From contig CANGFT010000002.1 in NCBI GenBank assembly GCA_947453205.1, forward strand, positions 1-55,883: DNA of 55,883 bases, written 5' to 3'. The DNA comes from Beijerinckiaceae bacterium (GTDB lineage: Bacteria; Pseudomonadota; Alphaproteobacteria; Rhizobiales; Beijerinckiaceae). Positions 46,115 through 54,762 of this stretch are shown here, piece after piece. The notes beneath the pieces are model-generated. The model worked only from the letters and a program-made list of their open reading frames with translations. It ran no database searches and was not told where the DNA came from. How positions within the stretch are numbered: position 1 is the stretch's first letter; each line of letters opens with the position of its first letter. The translations under genes and the position numbers were made by a program.

Positions 46115-47353
46115 ATGACGGGCAAGCGCATCCTTCTGATCGTGGGGGGCGGAATCGCCGCCTACAAGAGCCTCGACCTCGTGCGGCGCCTGCGCGAGCG
46201 GGGCATGAGCGTGCGCGCCGTGCTGACGCAGGCGGGCGCCGAATTCGTCACGCCCCTGTCGCTCGCGAGCCTCACGGGGCAGGAGGTTCATCAGGAGCTT
46301 TTCTCGCTCACCGCCGAGGCCCGTATGGGCCATATCGAACTCTCGCGCGACGCTGATCTCGTGGTCATCGCGCCCGCCACCGCTGATCTCCTGGCCAAAG
46401 CCGCTCAGGGGCTCGCCAATGATCTGGCTTCGACGCTGCTGCTCGCCACCGACAAGCGCGTGCTGGCGGCGCCCTCCATGAACCTGCGGATGTGGCTGCA
46501 TCCGGCGACCCGGCGCAATGTGGAGACCCTGCGCGGCGACGGCATGCTCTTCGTCGGGCCGGGCGACGGCGCCATGGCCTGCGGCGAGTTCGGCCCCGGC
46601 CGCATGAGCGAGCCCCTGGAGATCGTCGCCGCCGTGGAGGCCGCGCTCAAGGGCGATACGACCATTCCGCTTCCCGGCGCAAAGCCGCGCCCGCTCGCCG
46701 GACGGCGGGTGATCGTGACCTCTGGCCCGACCCATGAGCCCATCGACCCCGTCCGCTACATCGCCAACCGCTCCTCCGGCAAACAGGGCCACGCCATTGC
46801 TGAGGCCGCCGCGCAGGCGGGAGCGGAGGTCGTGCTGGTCAGCGGCCCCGTGACCGTGCCTGATCCTGCGGGCGTGAAGACGGTGCATGTGGAGACGGCG
46901 CGCGAGATGCTGCAAGCGGTGGAGGCCGCGCTGCCTGCGGATGTCTATGTCGGCGCCGCCGCCGTCGCGGACTGGCGCGTGGGTTCCGAGGTCGTCGAGA
47001 AGCTGAAGAAAGGCCCATCCGGCCCGCCAAGCCTTGGCCTTGTCGAAAACCCCGACATTCTCGCCACCGTCGCGCGCCATGCGAAGCGCCCCGGCCTCGT
47101 GGTGGGCTTCGCCGCCGAGACGCAGAAGGTAATCGACCATGCGCAGGCCAAGCTCATGCGCAAGGCCTGCGATCTCATCGTCGCCAATGACGTGAGCCCC
47201 GCCACCGGCGTGATGGGCGGCGACGCCAATACGGTGCATCTCGTCAGCAAGGCCGGGGTCGAGACCTGGCCCACCCTGCCCAAGCCCGAGGTGGCGCAAA
47301 AGCTCATCGCCCATCTGGCGGCGCTCATCCATGCGAAGGAGGGCGGCGCGTGA
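46115..47353 (+). CDS. coaBC: Bifunctional phosphopantothenoylcysteine decarboxylase/phosphopantothenate-cysteine ligase
   Basis: 412 residues. The N-terminal CoaC flavoprotein shows [25 protein letters not shown], an HIELSRDAD block, APSMNLRMW and the [13 protein letters not shown] lid with its Cys. The C-terminal CoaB ligase shows [46 protein letters not shown] and a late KKADVIVAND-type block. It carries out steps two and three of CoA synthesis. It lies 12 bases after ubiB, and its stop overlaps dut. Confidence 0.96.
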   Translation: MTGKRILLIVGGGIAAYKSLDLVRRLRERGMSVRAVLTQAGAEFVTPLSLASLTGQEVHQELFSLTAEARMGHIELSRDADLVVIAPATADLLAKAAQGLANDLASTLLLATDKRVLAAPSMNLRMWLHPATRRNVETLRGDGMLFVGPGDGAMACGEFGPGRMSEPLEIVAAVEAALKGDTTIPLPGAKPRPLAGRRVIVTSGPTHEPIDPVRYIANRSSGKQGHAIAEAAAQAGAEVVLVSGPVTVPDPAGVKTVHVETAREMLQAVEAALPADVYVGAAAVADWRVGSEVVEKLKKGPSGPPSLGLVENPDILATVARHAKRPGLVVGFAAETQKVIDHAQAKLMRKACDLIVANDVSPATGVMGGDANTVHLVSKAGVETWPTLPKPEVAQKLIAHLAALIHAKEGGA

Positions 47354-47820
47354 CCCCCATCAAGATCACGGTGGCGCGCCTGCCCCATGGCGAAGGCCTG
47401 CCGCTTCCGGCCTATCAGACCCCCGGCTCCGCAGGCCTTGATCTTCTGGCCGCCATCGCGCCGGGCGCCAGGCTTGTGATCGAGCCCGGCGCGCGCGAGC
47501 TTGTGCCCACGGGCCTGCGGCTTGAGCTGCCGCCGGGCTTTGAAGGGCAGGTGCGGCCGCGCTCGGGCCTCGCCCTGAAAGCGGGCGTGACCGTGCTCAA
47601 TTCGCCGGGCACCATCGACAGCGATTACCGGGGCGAGGTCGCGGTGATCCTCATCAATCTGGGATCGGCGCCCTTCGAGATCACGCGCGGCGACCGGATC
47701 GCCCAGCTCGTGGTGGCGCCGGTCATTCAGGCGGCGCTCATCGAGGCCGCCGATCTCGGCGCCTCTGCGCGCGGGGCTGGCGGCTTCGGCTCCACGGGCG
47801 TCGATGGAGGCGCCGCATGA
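47350..47820 (+). CDS. dut: dUTP diphosphatase
   Basis: 156 residues. It hydrolyses dUTP to dUMP. All five trimeric dUTPase motifs are visible: [40 protein letters not shown] and the C-terminal GAGGFGSTG arm. The GTG start overlaps the coaBC stop as GTGA, a neighbourhood found across alphaproteobacteria. The 3' end overlaps the next gene by four bases. Confidence 0.97.
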   Translation: MTPIKITVARLPHGEGLPLPAYQTPGSAGLDLLAAIAPGARLVIEPGARELVPTGLRLELPPGFEGQVRPRSGLALKAGVTVLNSPGTIDSDYRGEVAVILINLGSAPFEITRGDRIAQLVVAPVIQAALIEAADLGASARGAGGFGSTGVDGGAA

Positions 47821-48263
47821 TCCTTCTGTCCCGCCGCTGTCTTCTCGCCGTCGCCGCCGTGGTCGACATCGCGCTGCATGCGCGGCCCGCCCCCGTGGCG
47901 GCTAAGGCTCTGGCGGCGCGCCACAATCTGCCGCCGCGCCATCTCGAGACCCTGCTGCAGGCGCTGGTGCGGGCCAATATCCTCAAGGGGGTGCGCGGCC
48001 CGCGCGGAGGGTATGAGCTCGCGCGCGAGCGGCGCCGCATCAGCATGGGGGAAATCGTCCGTGCGACGCTCAACGAGGCGGATGGAAGCGAGTTCGGCCC
48101 GGAGTCCCGGCTCATGCTCGAGGTGATCGAGCCCCTCGCCACCCAGGCCAGCCAGCAGTTTCTGGTGGCGCTGGAGGCGGTGAGCGTGGACGACCTCTGC
48201 AAGAACGCGGAGGCAGGCGCCGTCTTCGGGGCGAAAGAGGCCCATTCCGATTTCACCATCTGA
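47817..48263 (+). CDS. Rrf2 family transcriptional regulator
   Basis: 148 residues. The winged helix is seen in [57 protein letters not shown]. Only two Cys occur (C8, C128), so the three-Cys 2Fe-2S ligand set of IscR or NsrR is absent; it is a CymR-like, cluster-free member. cysK starts 70 bases downstream, and CymR in Bacillus controls cysteine metabolism, so cysK is the natural target. It is coupled to dut by an ATGA overlap, meaning a cysteine regulator may ride on the coaBC-dut transcript. Confidence 0.88.
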   Translation: MILLSRRCLLAVAAVVDIALHARPAPVAAKALAARHNLPPRHLETLLQALVRANILKGVRGPRGGYELARERRRISMGEIVRATLNEADGSEFGPESRLMLEVIEPLATQASQQFLVALEAVSVDDLCKNAEAGAVFGAKEAHSDFTI

Positions 48264-48281
48264 AGATTGTTATTTGCTTTA

Positions 48282-48304
48282 ATATCCAGATTGAAACTGG
48301 TAAT
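48282..48304. promoter_or_regulatory. Imperfect palindrome upstream of cysK, candidate Rrf2 site
   Basis: ATATCCAG and CTGGTAAT flank ATTGAAA; six of eight arm positions are symmetric. The AT-rich spacer lies directly between the Rrf2 gene and cysK. No regulator-specific consensus was available to confirm it. Confidence 0.4.
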
Positions 48305-48333
48305 GTCCCGGCGGACCTGAAAAGGAGAGCGCG

Positions 48334-49299
48334 ATGAGCTTTGCAGACAAGAAGCCCGGCCGTGGCCGAATCTATGGCTCCATCACCGAGACCATCGGCG
48401 ACACGCCGCTGGTCCGTCTGGACCGTCTCGCCAGGGAGAAGGGCGTAAAGGCCAACCTTCTGGGGAAACTCGAATTTTTCAATCCGATCTCCAGCGTCAA
48501 GGACCGCATCGGCGTCGCCATGGTCGACGCGCTCGAGGCTGCAGGCAAGATCACCCCTGGCAAGACCCATCTCGTCGAGCCGACCTCGGGCAACACCGGC
48601 ATCGCGCTCGCCTTTGTGGCGGCGGCCCGTGGCTACAAGCTCAGCCTCGTCATGCCCGAGTCCATGTCCATCGAGCGCCGCAAGATGCTGGCCCTGCTTG
48701 GCGCTGAGCTGGTGCTCACCCCCGCCGCCCAGGGCATGAAGGGCGCCATCGCCAAGGCGCAGGAGATCGTCGCCTCGAACCCTGACGCCATCATTCCCCA
48801 GCAGTTCGAAAACCCGGCCAATCCCGACATCCACCGCCGCACCACGGCGGAGGAGATCTGGAACGACACCGATGGCGGCGTTGATTTCGTGGTCTCGGGC
48901 GTGGGCACCGGCGGCACGATCACCGGCATCGGCCAGGTGCTGAAGGCGCGCAAGCCCTCGCTCAAGATGGTGGCGGTGGAGCCGGAGGATTCTCCCGTCC
49001 TTTCGGGCGGCCAACCCGGCCCGCACAAGATCCAGGGCATCGGCGCGGGCTTCGTGCCGGGCGTGCTGGATCGCGGCGTGATCGACGAGGTCGTGACGGT
49101 GGGCAACCAGACCGCCTTCGAGACCTCGCGTCATCTGGCGCGGGTCGAGGGCATCCCCGTCGGTATCTCCTCGGGGGCCTCGGTGGCGGCGGCGCTCGAG
49201 ATCGGCGCGCGTCCGGGCATGGAAGGCAAGAACATCGTCATCATCATCCCCTCCTTCGCCGAACGCTATCTCTCGACGGCTTTGTTCGAGGGGCTGTGA
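48334..49299 (+). CDS. cysK: Cysteine synthase A
   Basis: 321 residues, PLP enzyme that makes cysteine from O-acetylserine and sulfide. The PLP lysine is K56 in [11 protein letters not shown]; the substrate loop [10 protein letters not shown] and the [12 protein letters not shown] phosphate-binding loop are present, with the C-terminal [23 protein letters not shown] precedes the ATG. Followed by a strong intrinsic terminator, so monocistronic from its own promoter, probably under the adjacent Rrf2 regulator. Confidence 0.96.
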   Translation: MSFADKKPGRGRIYGSITETIGDTPLVRLDRLAREKGVKANLLGKLEFFNPISSVKDRIGVAMVDALEAAGKITPGKTHLVEPTSGNTGIALAFVAAARGYKLSLVMPESMSIERRKMLALLGAELVLTPAAQGMKGAIAKAQEIVASNPDAIIPQQFENPANPDIHRRTTAEEIWNDTDGGVDFVVSGVGTGGTITGIGQVLKARKPSLKMVAVEPEDSPVLSGGQPGPHKIQGIGAGFVPGVLDRGVIDEVVTVGNQTAFETSRHLARVEGIPVGISSGASVAAALEIGARPGMEGKNIVIIIPSFAERYLSTALFEGL

Positions 49300-49331
49300 G
49301 CGCAGGCCGCCGTCAGACATAAAAGCCAGGA

Positions 49332-49355
49332 GGCTCCGGTTCGCCGGGGCCTTTT
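49332..49355 (+). terminator. Intrinsic terminator of cysK
   Basis: GGCTCCGG and CCGGGGCC form an 8-bp stem (one G-U) with a TTCG tetraloop, followed by TTTT. Located 32 bases past the stop. Confidence 0.85.
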
Positions 49356-49406
49356 CATTTGCGGCGGCCTCCGCTACCCCTTGGGCGCTGATGCGGAGGC
49401 TGTCCC

Positions 49407-50174
49407 ATGAATACGATCATCGTCGAACGCCATGACACGGTCTGCCTCGTGCGCCTCAACCGCCCGCAGGCCCTCAACGCCCTCAATGCGGAGCTGATCG
49501 ACGAGCTGAACGCCGCGCTCGACGCCTATGAGGCTGACGACGAGCTTGGCTGTCTTGTCCTCACGGGTTCTGAAAAGGCTTTCGCCGCAGGCGCCGACGT
49601 CAAGGAGATGCAGTCCAGAACCTATATGGACGCCTATCTCGACGACTTCATCTCCAAATGGGAGCGCATCACCCGCACCCGCAAGCCGGTGATCGCGGCG
49701 GTGGCGGGTTTCGCGCTGGGCGGGGGTTGCGAGCTCGCCATGATGTGCGACTTCATCCTCGCCGCCGACAACGCCAGATTTGGCCAGCCCGAGATCCGCA
49801 TCGGCACGATTCCAGGCGCCGGGGGCAGCCAGCGGCTGACCCGTTTCGTGGGCAAGTCCAAGGCCATGGAGCTATGCCTCACCGGCCGCATGATGGATGC
49901 GGCGGAGGCCGAGCGCTGCGGCCTCGTCTCGCGCGTCCTGCCGCTGGCCGACCTCGTGCCCGAGGCGCTGAAGGCGGCGGCGACCATCGCAGGCTTCTCA
50001 AGGCCGTCGGTGATGATGGCCAAGGAGGCGGTGAACCGCGCCTATGAGACCACGCTCGCCGAAGGCGTGCGCTTCGAGCGGCGCCTGTTCCATTCCACCT
50101 TCGCCACGCAGGATCAGAAGGAGGGCATGGCCGCCTTCATCGAAAAGCGCAGCCCCAATTTCACCCATCGCTGA
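49407..50174 (+). CDS. Enoyl-CoA hydratase
   Basis: 255 residues, crotonase family. The oxyanion-hole blocks [11 protein letters not shown] and [46 protein letters not shown] are present with the catalytic Glu residues, and the C-terminal [17 protein letters not shown] is typical. It hydrates trans-2-enoyl-CoA in beta-oxidation. This homologue is a standard neighbour of rpsT-dnaA in rhizobia. Here a lyase-family gene is inserted between it and rpsT. Confidence 0.93.
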   Translation: MNTIIVERHDTVCLVRLNRPQALNALNAELIDELNAALDAYEADDELGCLVLTGSEKAFAAGADVKEMQSRTYMDAYLDDFISKWERITRTRKPVIAAVAGFALGGGCELAMMCDFILAADNARFGQPEIRIGTIPGAGGSQRLTRFVGKSKAMELCLTGRMMDAAEAERCGLVSRVLPLADLVPEALKAAATIAGFSRPSVMMAKEAVNRAYETTLAEGVRFERRLFHSTFATQDQKEGMAAFIEKRSPNFTHR

Positions 50175-50182
50175 GGTATCCC

Positions 50183-51061
50183 ATGACTGCCCCCCTGCGC
50201 GGCGTGATCGCCGCCGTCGCCACGCCCATCACGCCTGACCACAAGCCGGACGCGCCGCGCTTCCTCAGGCTCGCGCAACATCTCCTCGACCACGGCTGCG
50301 ACGCCCTGAATGTGTTGGGCACCACCGGCGAGGCGACCTCCTTCGCGCTGCCCGACCGCTTGGCCCTGATGAGCGCGGCTGCTGGCGAGCTTGATCGCGC
50401 GCGCATGATGGTGGGCACGGGCGCCGCCGCCCTTGGGGACGCCATCGCCCTGACGCGCCACGCGGCGGAGCTCGGCTTCGCCGGCGCCCTCGTGCTGCCG
50501 CCCTTCTATTACAAAGGGGTCAGCGAAGACGGCGTGTTCGACTATGTGGCCGCCATCATTGAGGCGACGGCGGCGACCCCCGTTCCCCTCTATCTCTATC
50601 ATTATCCCGCGCTGTCGGGCGTGCCCTATACGCCCGAACTCGTGGGGCGGCTGATCGAGGCCTTCCCCGCGCGCATCGTGGGCCTGAAGGATTCCTCTGG
50701 CGATCTCGCCTTCGAGCGCCTGCTGGCCGAGCGCCACAAGAACTTTTCAGTATTCCCCGCCAATGAAGCGACCCTGCTTGAGGGGCGCACGGGGATTTTC
50801 GCGGGCTGCATCTCCGCCACCTGCAACCTCAACGCCGATCTCTGCGCCAAGGCATGGCGCGAGGGTGATGCGAAGGCGCTTGAGACCGCCGTCTCCATCC
50901 GCAAGCTCTTCGACGGCAAGCCGCTGGTGGCGGGCGTGAAGGCTGGCCTCGCCCACCTCCATGGCGATGCGGCGCTCGCCCGGCCCATGCCCCCGCTCAC
51001 CGCCTGGGCGCCCGCCGAAGCCGCAGATCTGGCCCTGCGCCTCGACCAGGCGCGTCATTGA
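50183..51061 (+). CDS. DapA/NAL-superfamily lyase, probably not dihydrodipicolinate synthase
   Basis: 292 residues, class I aldolase TIM barrel. The Schiff-base Lys is K169 (IVGLKDSSGD), the proton-relay Tyr is Y139, and GTTGE (46-50) binds the pyruvate carboxylate. The DapA loop that normally reads Y-N-V-P-x-R-T is YHYPALS, so the Arg that binds aspartate semialdehyde is Leu144. This argues against lysine biosynthesis and for another 2-oxo-acid aldolase or hydratase. It starts 8 bases after the enoyl-CoA hydratase stop. The physiological substrate is unknown. Confidence 0.85.
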   Translation: MTAPLRGVIAAVATPITPDHKPDAPRFLRLAQHLLDHGCDALNVLGTTGEATSFALPDRLALMSAAAGELDRARMMVGTGAAALGDAIALTRHAAELGFAGALVLPPFYYKGVSEDGVFDYVAAIIEATAATPVPLYLYHYPALSGVPYTPELVGRLIEAFPARIVGLKDSSGDLAFERLLAERHKNFSVFPANEATLLEGRTGIFAGCISATCNLNADLCAKAWREGDAKALETAVSIRKLFDGKPLVAGVKAGLAHLHGDAALARPMPPLTAWAPAEAADLALRLDQARH

Positions 51062-51104
51062 GCAGGTTTTGCCAGAGAATCTGGCGAATGGGCCCCTCAT
51101 GGCG

Positions 51105-51134
51105 TTGACGACTTGAGGGTATCGCGTCTATAAG
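51105..51134 (+). promoter_or_regulatory. Promoter of rpsT
   Basis: TTGACG (51105-51110), 18-base spacer, TATAAG (51129-51134). A near-consensus promoter about 80 bases before the S20 gene, giving a structured leader. Confidence 0.7.
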
Positions 51135-51179
51135 CCTGCCACTCGCCGTGGCCTCCGGGTCCGGCACGACTTTTTTGCG

Positions 51180-51200
51180 GCTGGCCCACGGCCGGCCAGC
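51180..51200 (+). other. Stem-loop in the rpsT leader
   Basis: GCTGGCC (51180-51186) and GGCCAGC (51194-51200) form a 7-bp stem 15 bases before the ATG and next to the GAGG ribosome-binding site. E. coli S20 represses its own translation; this hairpin is a possible counterpart. Confidence 0.4.
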
Positions 51201-51215
51201 TCTACCGAGGAAATC

Positions 51216-51482
51216 ATGGCTAACACAGCTTCAGCCAAAAAGGCCGTCCGCAAGATCGAGCGCCGTACCGCGGTGAACCGTTCGCGTCGTTCGCAGATGC
51301 GCACCTATGTCCGCAAGGTCGAAGAGGCCATCGCCTCCGGCGACGCTTCGGCCGCTCAGGCCGCTCTTCACGCAGCCGAGCCGCTGGTGATGCGCGCCTC
51401 GCAGAAGGGCATCATCCACAAGAACACCGCCTCGCGGAAGATCTCCCGCCTGACCGTTCGCGTGAAGGCTCTGGCGAAGTGA
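51216..51482 (+). CDS. rpsT: 30S ribosomal protein S20
   Basis: 88 residues, the usual length. The basic N-terminus [38 protein letters not shown] and the C-terminal [23 protein letters not shown] are diagnostic of S20, which binds the 5' domain of 16S rRNA. It has its own near-consensus promoter and a strong terminator. dnaA follows 846 bases downstream, the conserved alphaproteobacterial order. Confidence 0.97.
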   Translation: MANTASAKKAVRKIERRTAVNRSRRSQMRTYVRKVEEAIASGDASAAQAALHAAEPLVMRASQKGIIHKNTASRKISRLTVRVKALAK

Positions 51483-51523
51483 TCTTCGCACGCATGTGAC
51501 GTAAGGTTCACATGGTCCATTCC

Positions 51524-51555
51524 AAAGCCCGGCGCTCCCAGCGTCGGGCTTTTTT
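51524..51555 (+). terminator. Intrinsic terminator of rpsT
   Basis: GCCCGGCGC (51527-51535) and GCGTCGGGC (51541-51549) form a 9-bp stem (one G-U), flanked by AAA and followed by six T. Loop TCCCA. Confidence 0.9.
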
Positions 51556-51791
51556 CTTGGCGTCGCATCTCAATCAAAAATGCGCTCCGTCCTTCAAAGC
51601 GCGGCGAAAAAAAGTTTCGAGCCGATTTGAATGGGCATAAATTTGCAGTCAATTTCATCGGGTTAGAGGCAAAGGCGAAAACGTCTGGAGATGCGGGCGC
51701 CTTGACTCTCTCGTTGAGGCGCGCGGACCTCGAAAAGGGACTTTTGAGGGCTTGTGGAAGCCGCCTTTCAGGGTCGCGTCAAAGTGAATTG

Positions 51792-51804
51792 AATCAGGCG
51801 GTTG
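51792..51804 (+). promoter_or_regulatory. IHF consensus match upstream of dnaA
   Basis: AATCAGGCGGTTG fits WATCARNNNNTTR at every defined position. It overlaps the GANTC site at 51791, so methylation state could affect binding. A single match of this degenerate motif can arise by chance. Confidence 0.4.
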
Positions 51805-52103
51805 TGGGGGTCAATCCCTAAAAAAGCAATTTTTTCGCCTCATTGCGGATGGCCAAGTCGGAGCCACGGGAACATGAAGGTTGCGTGTCAGTCCGAGTGT
51901 GCTACTCGTTAATGACGGTCGCAATGGACGAAGGTTCGAGGGATCCTGACGAAAAGCGGTTTAAAAAACGTTTCTTCCAGGGGTTTCCGTAACGTGTCGA
52001 ATGTAACAGTTGAGTGTTCCGGAATTCACGAATCTGGAAACCTTGTCGTTGCTTCCGTGGTCGCCTCCTGTGGGCGCATCTGAACAATTGTAACGGGGCA
52101 TTG

Positions 52104-52122
52104 TTGCAGAGCAATTCTGCAA
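52104..52122. promoter_or_regulatory. Dyad upstream of dnaA
   Basis: TTGCAGA and TCTGCAA are perfect reverse complements around GCAAT. It sits about 207 bases before the dnaA ATG, in the likely promoter or 5' leader. Confidence 0.4.
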
Positions 52123-52328
52123 GATGGGGGATCTATGCTTTACGTCGACAACATCTTCGACTTGAGAGATTTCCCTCAGGATTCCCGGCTTGATTCTCCT
52201 CCCTTGTATTTTCATTCGTCTTGATCGTGTCGCGGCTCTCGTCGCCGCACCCCATTTGAGATGAACCTCTGCGTTCGCTCAACCGCTTTTTCGAAACGCC
52301 CCCTTTCGCTGAAAAGAAGCCGCCTGAC

Positions 52329-53861
52329 ATGATGAACTCCCGCACGTCCGCGCCGCGCCTGCAAGCTGCGCAGACAGAGACCGATAGCGACGGCGCCCAT
52401 GCCGAAGCCTGGAAACGGACCTGCCGCCGCCTGCGCGCAGAACTGGGTGAAGACGTCTTCACGTCCTGGTTCGGCCGCCTTGAGCTTGACGCGGTCCGCG
52501 ACGGCGTCGCCCTTCTGTCTGTCCCCACCCGTTTTCTCAAGAGCTGGATTCAGTCCCACTACACGGACAAGATCCTCGCCACCCTGACGGCCGAAGCCCC
52601 CTCCGTCACCGCCATCACCGTCGACGTCCGCACCTCCGCCCGCTCCGCGCCCGCCCGAAGCCTTGCGCCGGAGGCCCGCAGCGCCCAGCCTGGCGGCGCC
52701 TCGGCCCCCTCGTCGGGCTTTGCGCCGGAGCGCGCCGCGCCCGTCTTCGAAGAGCAGCCCCGCGCCGCCGACGCCCAGCGCCCGGCCCGCGTGCAGCCGG
52801 CCTCCGACGCGGACGGCCTCACAAGTTCGCCGCTTGATCGGCGCCTGACCTTCTCGACTTTCCTCGTGGGCAAGTCGAACCAACTCGCCCATGCGGCGGC
52901 CCAGCGCATCGCTTCGGCTTCGCCCGGCGAGGCGCCGATCTACAATCCCCTTTATATTCACTCCGCCGTGGGCCTTGGTAAGACCCATCTGCTGCAGGCC
53001 ATCGGCCATATGGCGGGCGAGGCTGGAAAGCGGGTCATCTATCTGACCGCGGAAAAGTTCATGTACCGCTTCGTCTGCGCCCTCAAGGCCCAGACCTCCA
53101 TCGCCTTCAAAGAGAAGCTGCGCGGCATCGACGTGCTGTTGATCGACGATGTGCAGTTCCTGCAGGGCAAGTCGATCCAGCAGGAGTTCTGCCACACGCT
53201 GAACGCGCTGATCGACGCGGGCCGCCAGATCGTCGTCGCGGCCGACCGGCCCCCCTCCGAGCTTGAAAGCCTTGAGGAGCGCGTGCGTTCGCGTCTGGCT
53301 GGCGGGCTGTGCGTGGAGATGGGCGCGCTCGACGAGCCGCTGCGGCTCAAGATTCTGGAGATGCGCATCGCCGCCGCCAAGGCTTCGCAGCCGGGCTTCG
53401 ACGTGCCCGCCCTCGTCGCCGCCTATGTGGCGCGCGCCATCGAGACCAATGGCCGCGACCTCGACGGCGCCGTGAGTCGTCTGCTGGCGCGGGTCACCCT
53501 CACCGGCGCCGCCCTCACCGTCGAGATGGCGGAAGACGCGATCCGCGACCTCGTGCGCACACGCGAGCCAAAGCGCGTCAAGATCGAGGACATCCAGAAG
53601 CTGGTGGCGACCCATTATAATGTGAGCCGCGCCGACATCCTGTCCTCCCGGCGCACCGCCACCGTGGTCCGCCCGCGCCAGATCGCCATGTATCTGTCGA
53701 AGGTGCTGACCCTGCGCTCGCTGCCCGAAATCGGCCGCCGCTTTGGCGGGCGTGACCATACGACCGTGCTGCATGCGGTCCGCAAGATCGAGGGCCTCGC
53801 AGGCAAGGATGGCTCGCTCTCCGAGGAGATCGAACTTCTGAAGCGTATGCTGGTGGAATAG
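52329..53861 (+). CDS. dnaA: Chromosomal replication initiator DnaA
   Basis: 510 residues. Domain I ([26 protein letters not shown]) is followed by a Pro/Ala-rich linker (about 100-165), the AAA+ domain with [17 protein letters not shown] and [12 protein letters not shown], and the DNA-binding domain ending in [16 protein letters not shown]. The P-loop reads [10 protein letters not shown] where many DnaA proteins have YGGVGLGKTH, so the first glycines are replaced; I think this is common in rhizobia but did not check. Tandem ATGs at 52329 and 52332. It has a long upstream control region and its own terminator. Confidence 0.97.
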   Translation: MMNSRTSAPRLQAAQTETDSDGAHAEAWKRTCRRLRAELGEDVFTSWFGRLELDAVRDGVALLSVPTRFLKSWIQSHYTDKILATLTAEAPSVTAITVDVRTSARSAPARSLAPEARSAQPGGASAPSSGFAPERAAPVFEEQPRAADAQRPARVQPASDADGLTSSPLDRRLTFSTFLVGKSNQLAHAAAQRIASASPGEAPIYNPLYIHSAVGLGKTHLLQAIGHMAGEAGKRVIYLTAEKFMYRFVCALKAQTSIAFKEKLRGIDVLLIDDVQFLQGKSIQQEFCHTLNALIDAGRQIVVAADRPPSELESLEERVRSRLAGGLCVEMGALDEPLRLKILEMRIAAAKASQPGFDVPALVAAYVARAIETNGRDLDGAVSRLLARVTLTGAALTVEMAEDAIRDLVRTREPKRVKIEDIQKLVATHYNVSRADILSSRRTATVVRPRQIAMYLSKVLTLRSLPEIGRRFGGRDHTTVLHAVRKIEGLAGKDGSLSEEIELLKRMLVE

Positions 53862-53895
53862 GGGTCCGGGCGCAGCTTATGGCCTGATGAAATCA

Positions 53896-53921
53896 CCCGC
53901 TCCGCCATGAGCGGGTTTTTT
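53896..53921 (+). terminator. Intrinsic terminator of dnaA
   Basis: CCCGCTC and GAGCGGG pair around CGCCAT and are followed by six T, 34 bases past the stop. Confidence 0.9.
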
Positions 53922-54009
53922 CATGGCCTCCCTCTGGTCATGGGCTTCAAGATGCTCTTTATTGCCTCGCCGGGCCTTGCGCCCCTGACCAATAAAGCAG
54001 AGGACTTCC

Positions 54010-54678
54010 ATGGGAGAGAACATCACCCTGACGGCTGAAGACGGCGTCAAGATCGGCGCCTATGTGGCCAGGCCTGCTGGCGCTCCGCGCGGCGGCGTCG
54101 TCGTCATTCAGGAAATTTTTGGCGTCAACCATCACATCCGCGCAGTCGCCGACCGCTATGCGGCGGAAGGCTATGTCGCCGTCGCCCCCGCGCTCTATGA
54201 CCGCGTCCAGGCTGGCTATGAATCCGGCTACGAGCAGGCGGAGGTTCAGGCCGGCGTCGCCATCCGCGGCAAGACCGACGCGGCGAAGGTCATGCTGGAT
54301 GTGAAGGCGGCGGTGGCGGAAGCTGCAAAGGCCGGCAAGGTCGGCGTGGTCGGCTATTGCTGGGGCGGCACGCTCGCCTTCGCGGCGGCTGTGAACATTC
54401 CGGGCGTCGCAGCGGCCTCCGGCTATTATGGCGCCGGCGTCGCCGCCATGTGCGACAAGGCCCCGGTCGCCCCGACCATTCTGCATTTCGGCGAGACCGA
54501 TCATTCGATCCCCATGGCTGATGTGGAGAAGGTGAAGGCCGCCCGCCCCGAGACCCCCGTTTATGTCTATGCGGCGGGCCATGGCTTCAACTGCGACGAG
54601 CGCGGCGCCTATGACAAGGCCTCCGCCGATCTCGCGCGCCAGCGCACCTATGACTTCTTCGCGAGGCATGTCGGCTAA
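54010..54678 (+). CDS. Dienelactone hydrolase
   Basis: 222 residues, close to the classic DLH length. The catalytic set is complete: E35 (IQEIFGVN), C117 in VGYCWGG, D164 (GETDHSIP) and H191 (AAGHGFNC). DLH opens dienelactone to maleylacetate in hydroxyquinol and chlorocatechol pathways. Its neighbour is an intradiol ring-cleavage dioxygenase, which supports a pathway role. It follows the dnaA terminator and has GAGG 7 bases before the ATG. A second family member at 12336 is more divergent. Confidence 0.92.
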   Translation: MGENITLTAEDGVKIGAYVARPAGAPRGGVVVIQEIFGVNHHIRAVADRYAAEGYVAVAPALYDRVQAGYESGYEQAEVQAGVAIRGKTDAAKVMLDVKAAVAEAAKAGKVGVVGYCWGGTLAFAAAVNIPGVAAASGYYGAGVAAMCDKAPVAPTILHFGETDHSIPMADVEKVKAARPETPVYVYAAGHGFNCDERGAYDKASADLARQRTYDFFARHVG

Positions 54679-54704
54679 GGCCGTCTGACTGGCATTTGAT
54701 AAAC

Positions 54705-54742
54705 GCGTCGGCCGGGTCCAGAGCAATGGTCCTGGCCGACGC
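54705..54742 (+). other. Long imperfect hairpin between dienelactone hydrolase and dioxygenase genes
   Basis: GCGTCGGCCGGGTCC (54705-54719) and GGTCCTGGCCGACGC (54728-54742) pair at 13 of 15 positions around AGAGCAAT. There is no U-run. It lies 20 bases before the dioxygenase start, so it may regulate it or punctuate the transcript. Confidence 0.55.
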
Positions 54743-54762
54743 CTCCACTGGCCGGAGGCATC

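Larger units (their letters stand above)
51556..52328. other. Gene-free rpsT-dnaA spacer (dnaA control region)
   Basis: About 770 bases without a supportable gene, visibly more AT-rich than its surroundings. It contains five GANTC (CcrM) sites at 51704, 51791, 52030, 52180 and 52192, one IHF consensus match, a TTGCAGA/TCTGCAA dyad, an ACAATTGT palindrome (52084-52091) and an A6/T6 hairpin near 51820-51835. Three TGTGG words resemble half of a DnaA box but none matches TTATNCACA. Short open frames here lack ribosome-binding sites and composition. Best read as the long 5' control region of dnaA. Confidence 0.6.

Noticed and set aside
51627-51821. A 64-codon frame (TTG start) between rpsT and dnaA
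   Set aside because: No ribosome-binding site, rare start, no family resemblance, and it lies in a region with regulatory signals.
51556-52328. Chromosomal origin of replication next to dnaA
   Set aside because: No match to TTATNCACA on either strand, only TGTGG half-words, and no clear 13-mer array. In rhizobia the origin is usually near hemE, not dnaA.
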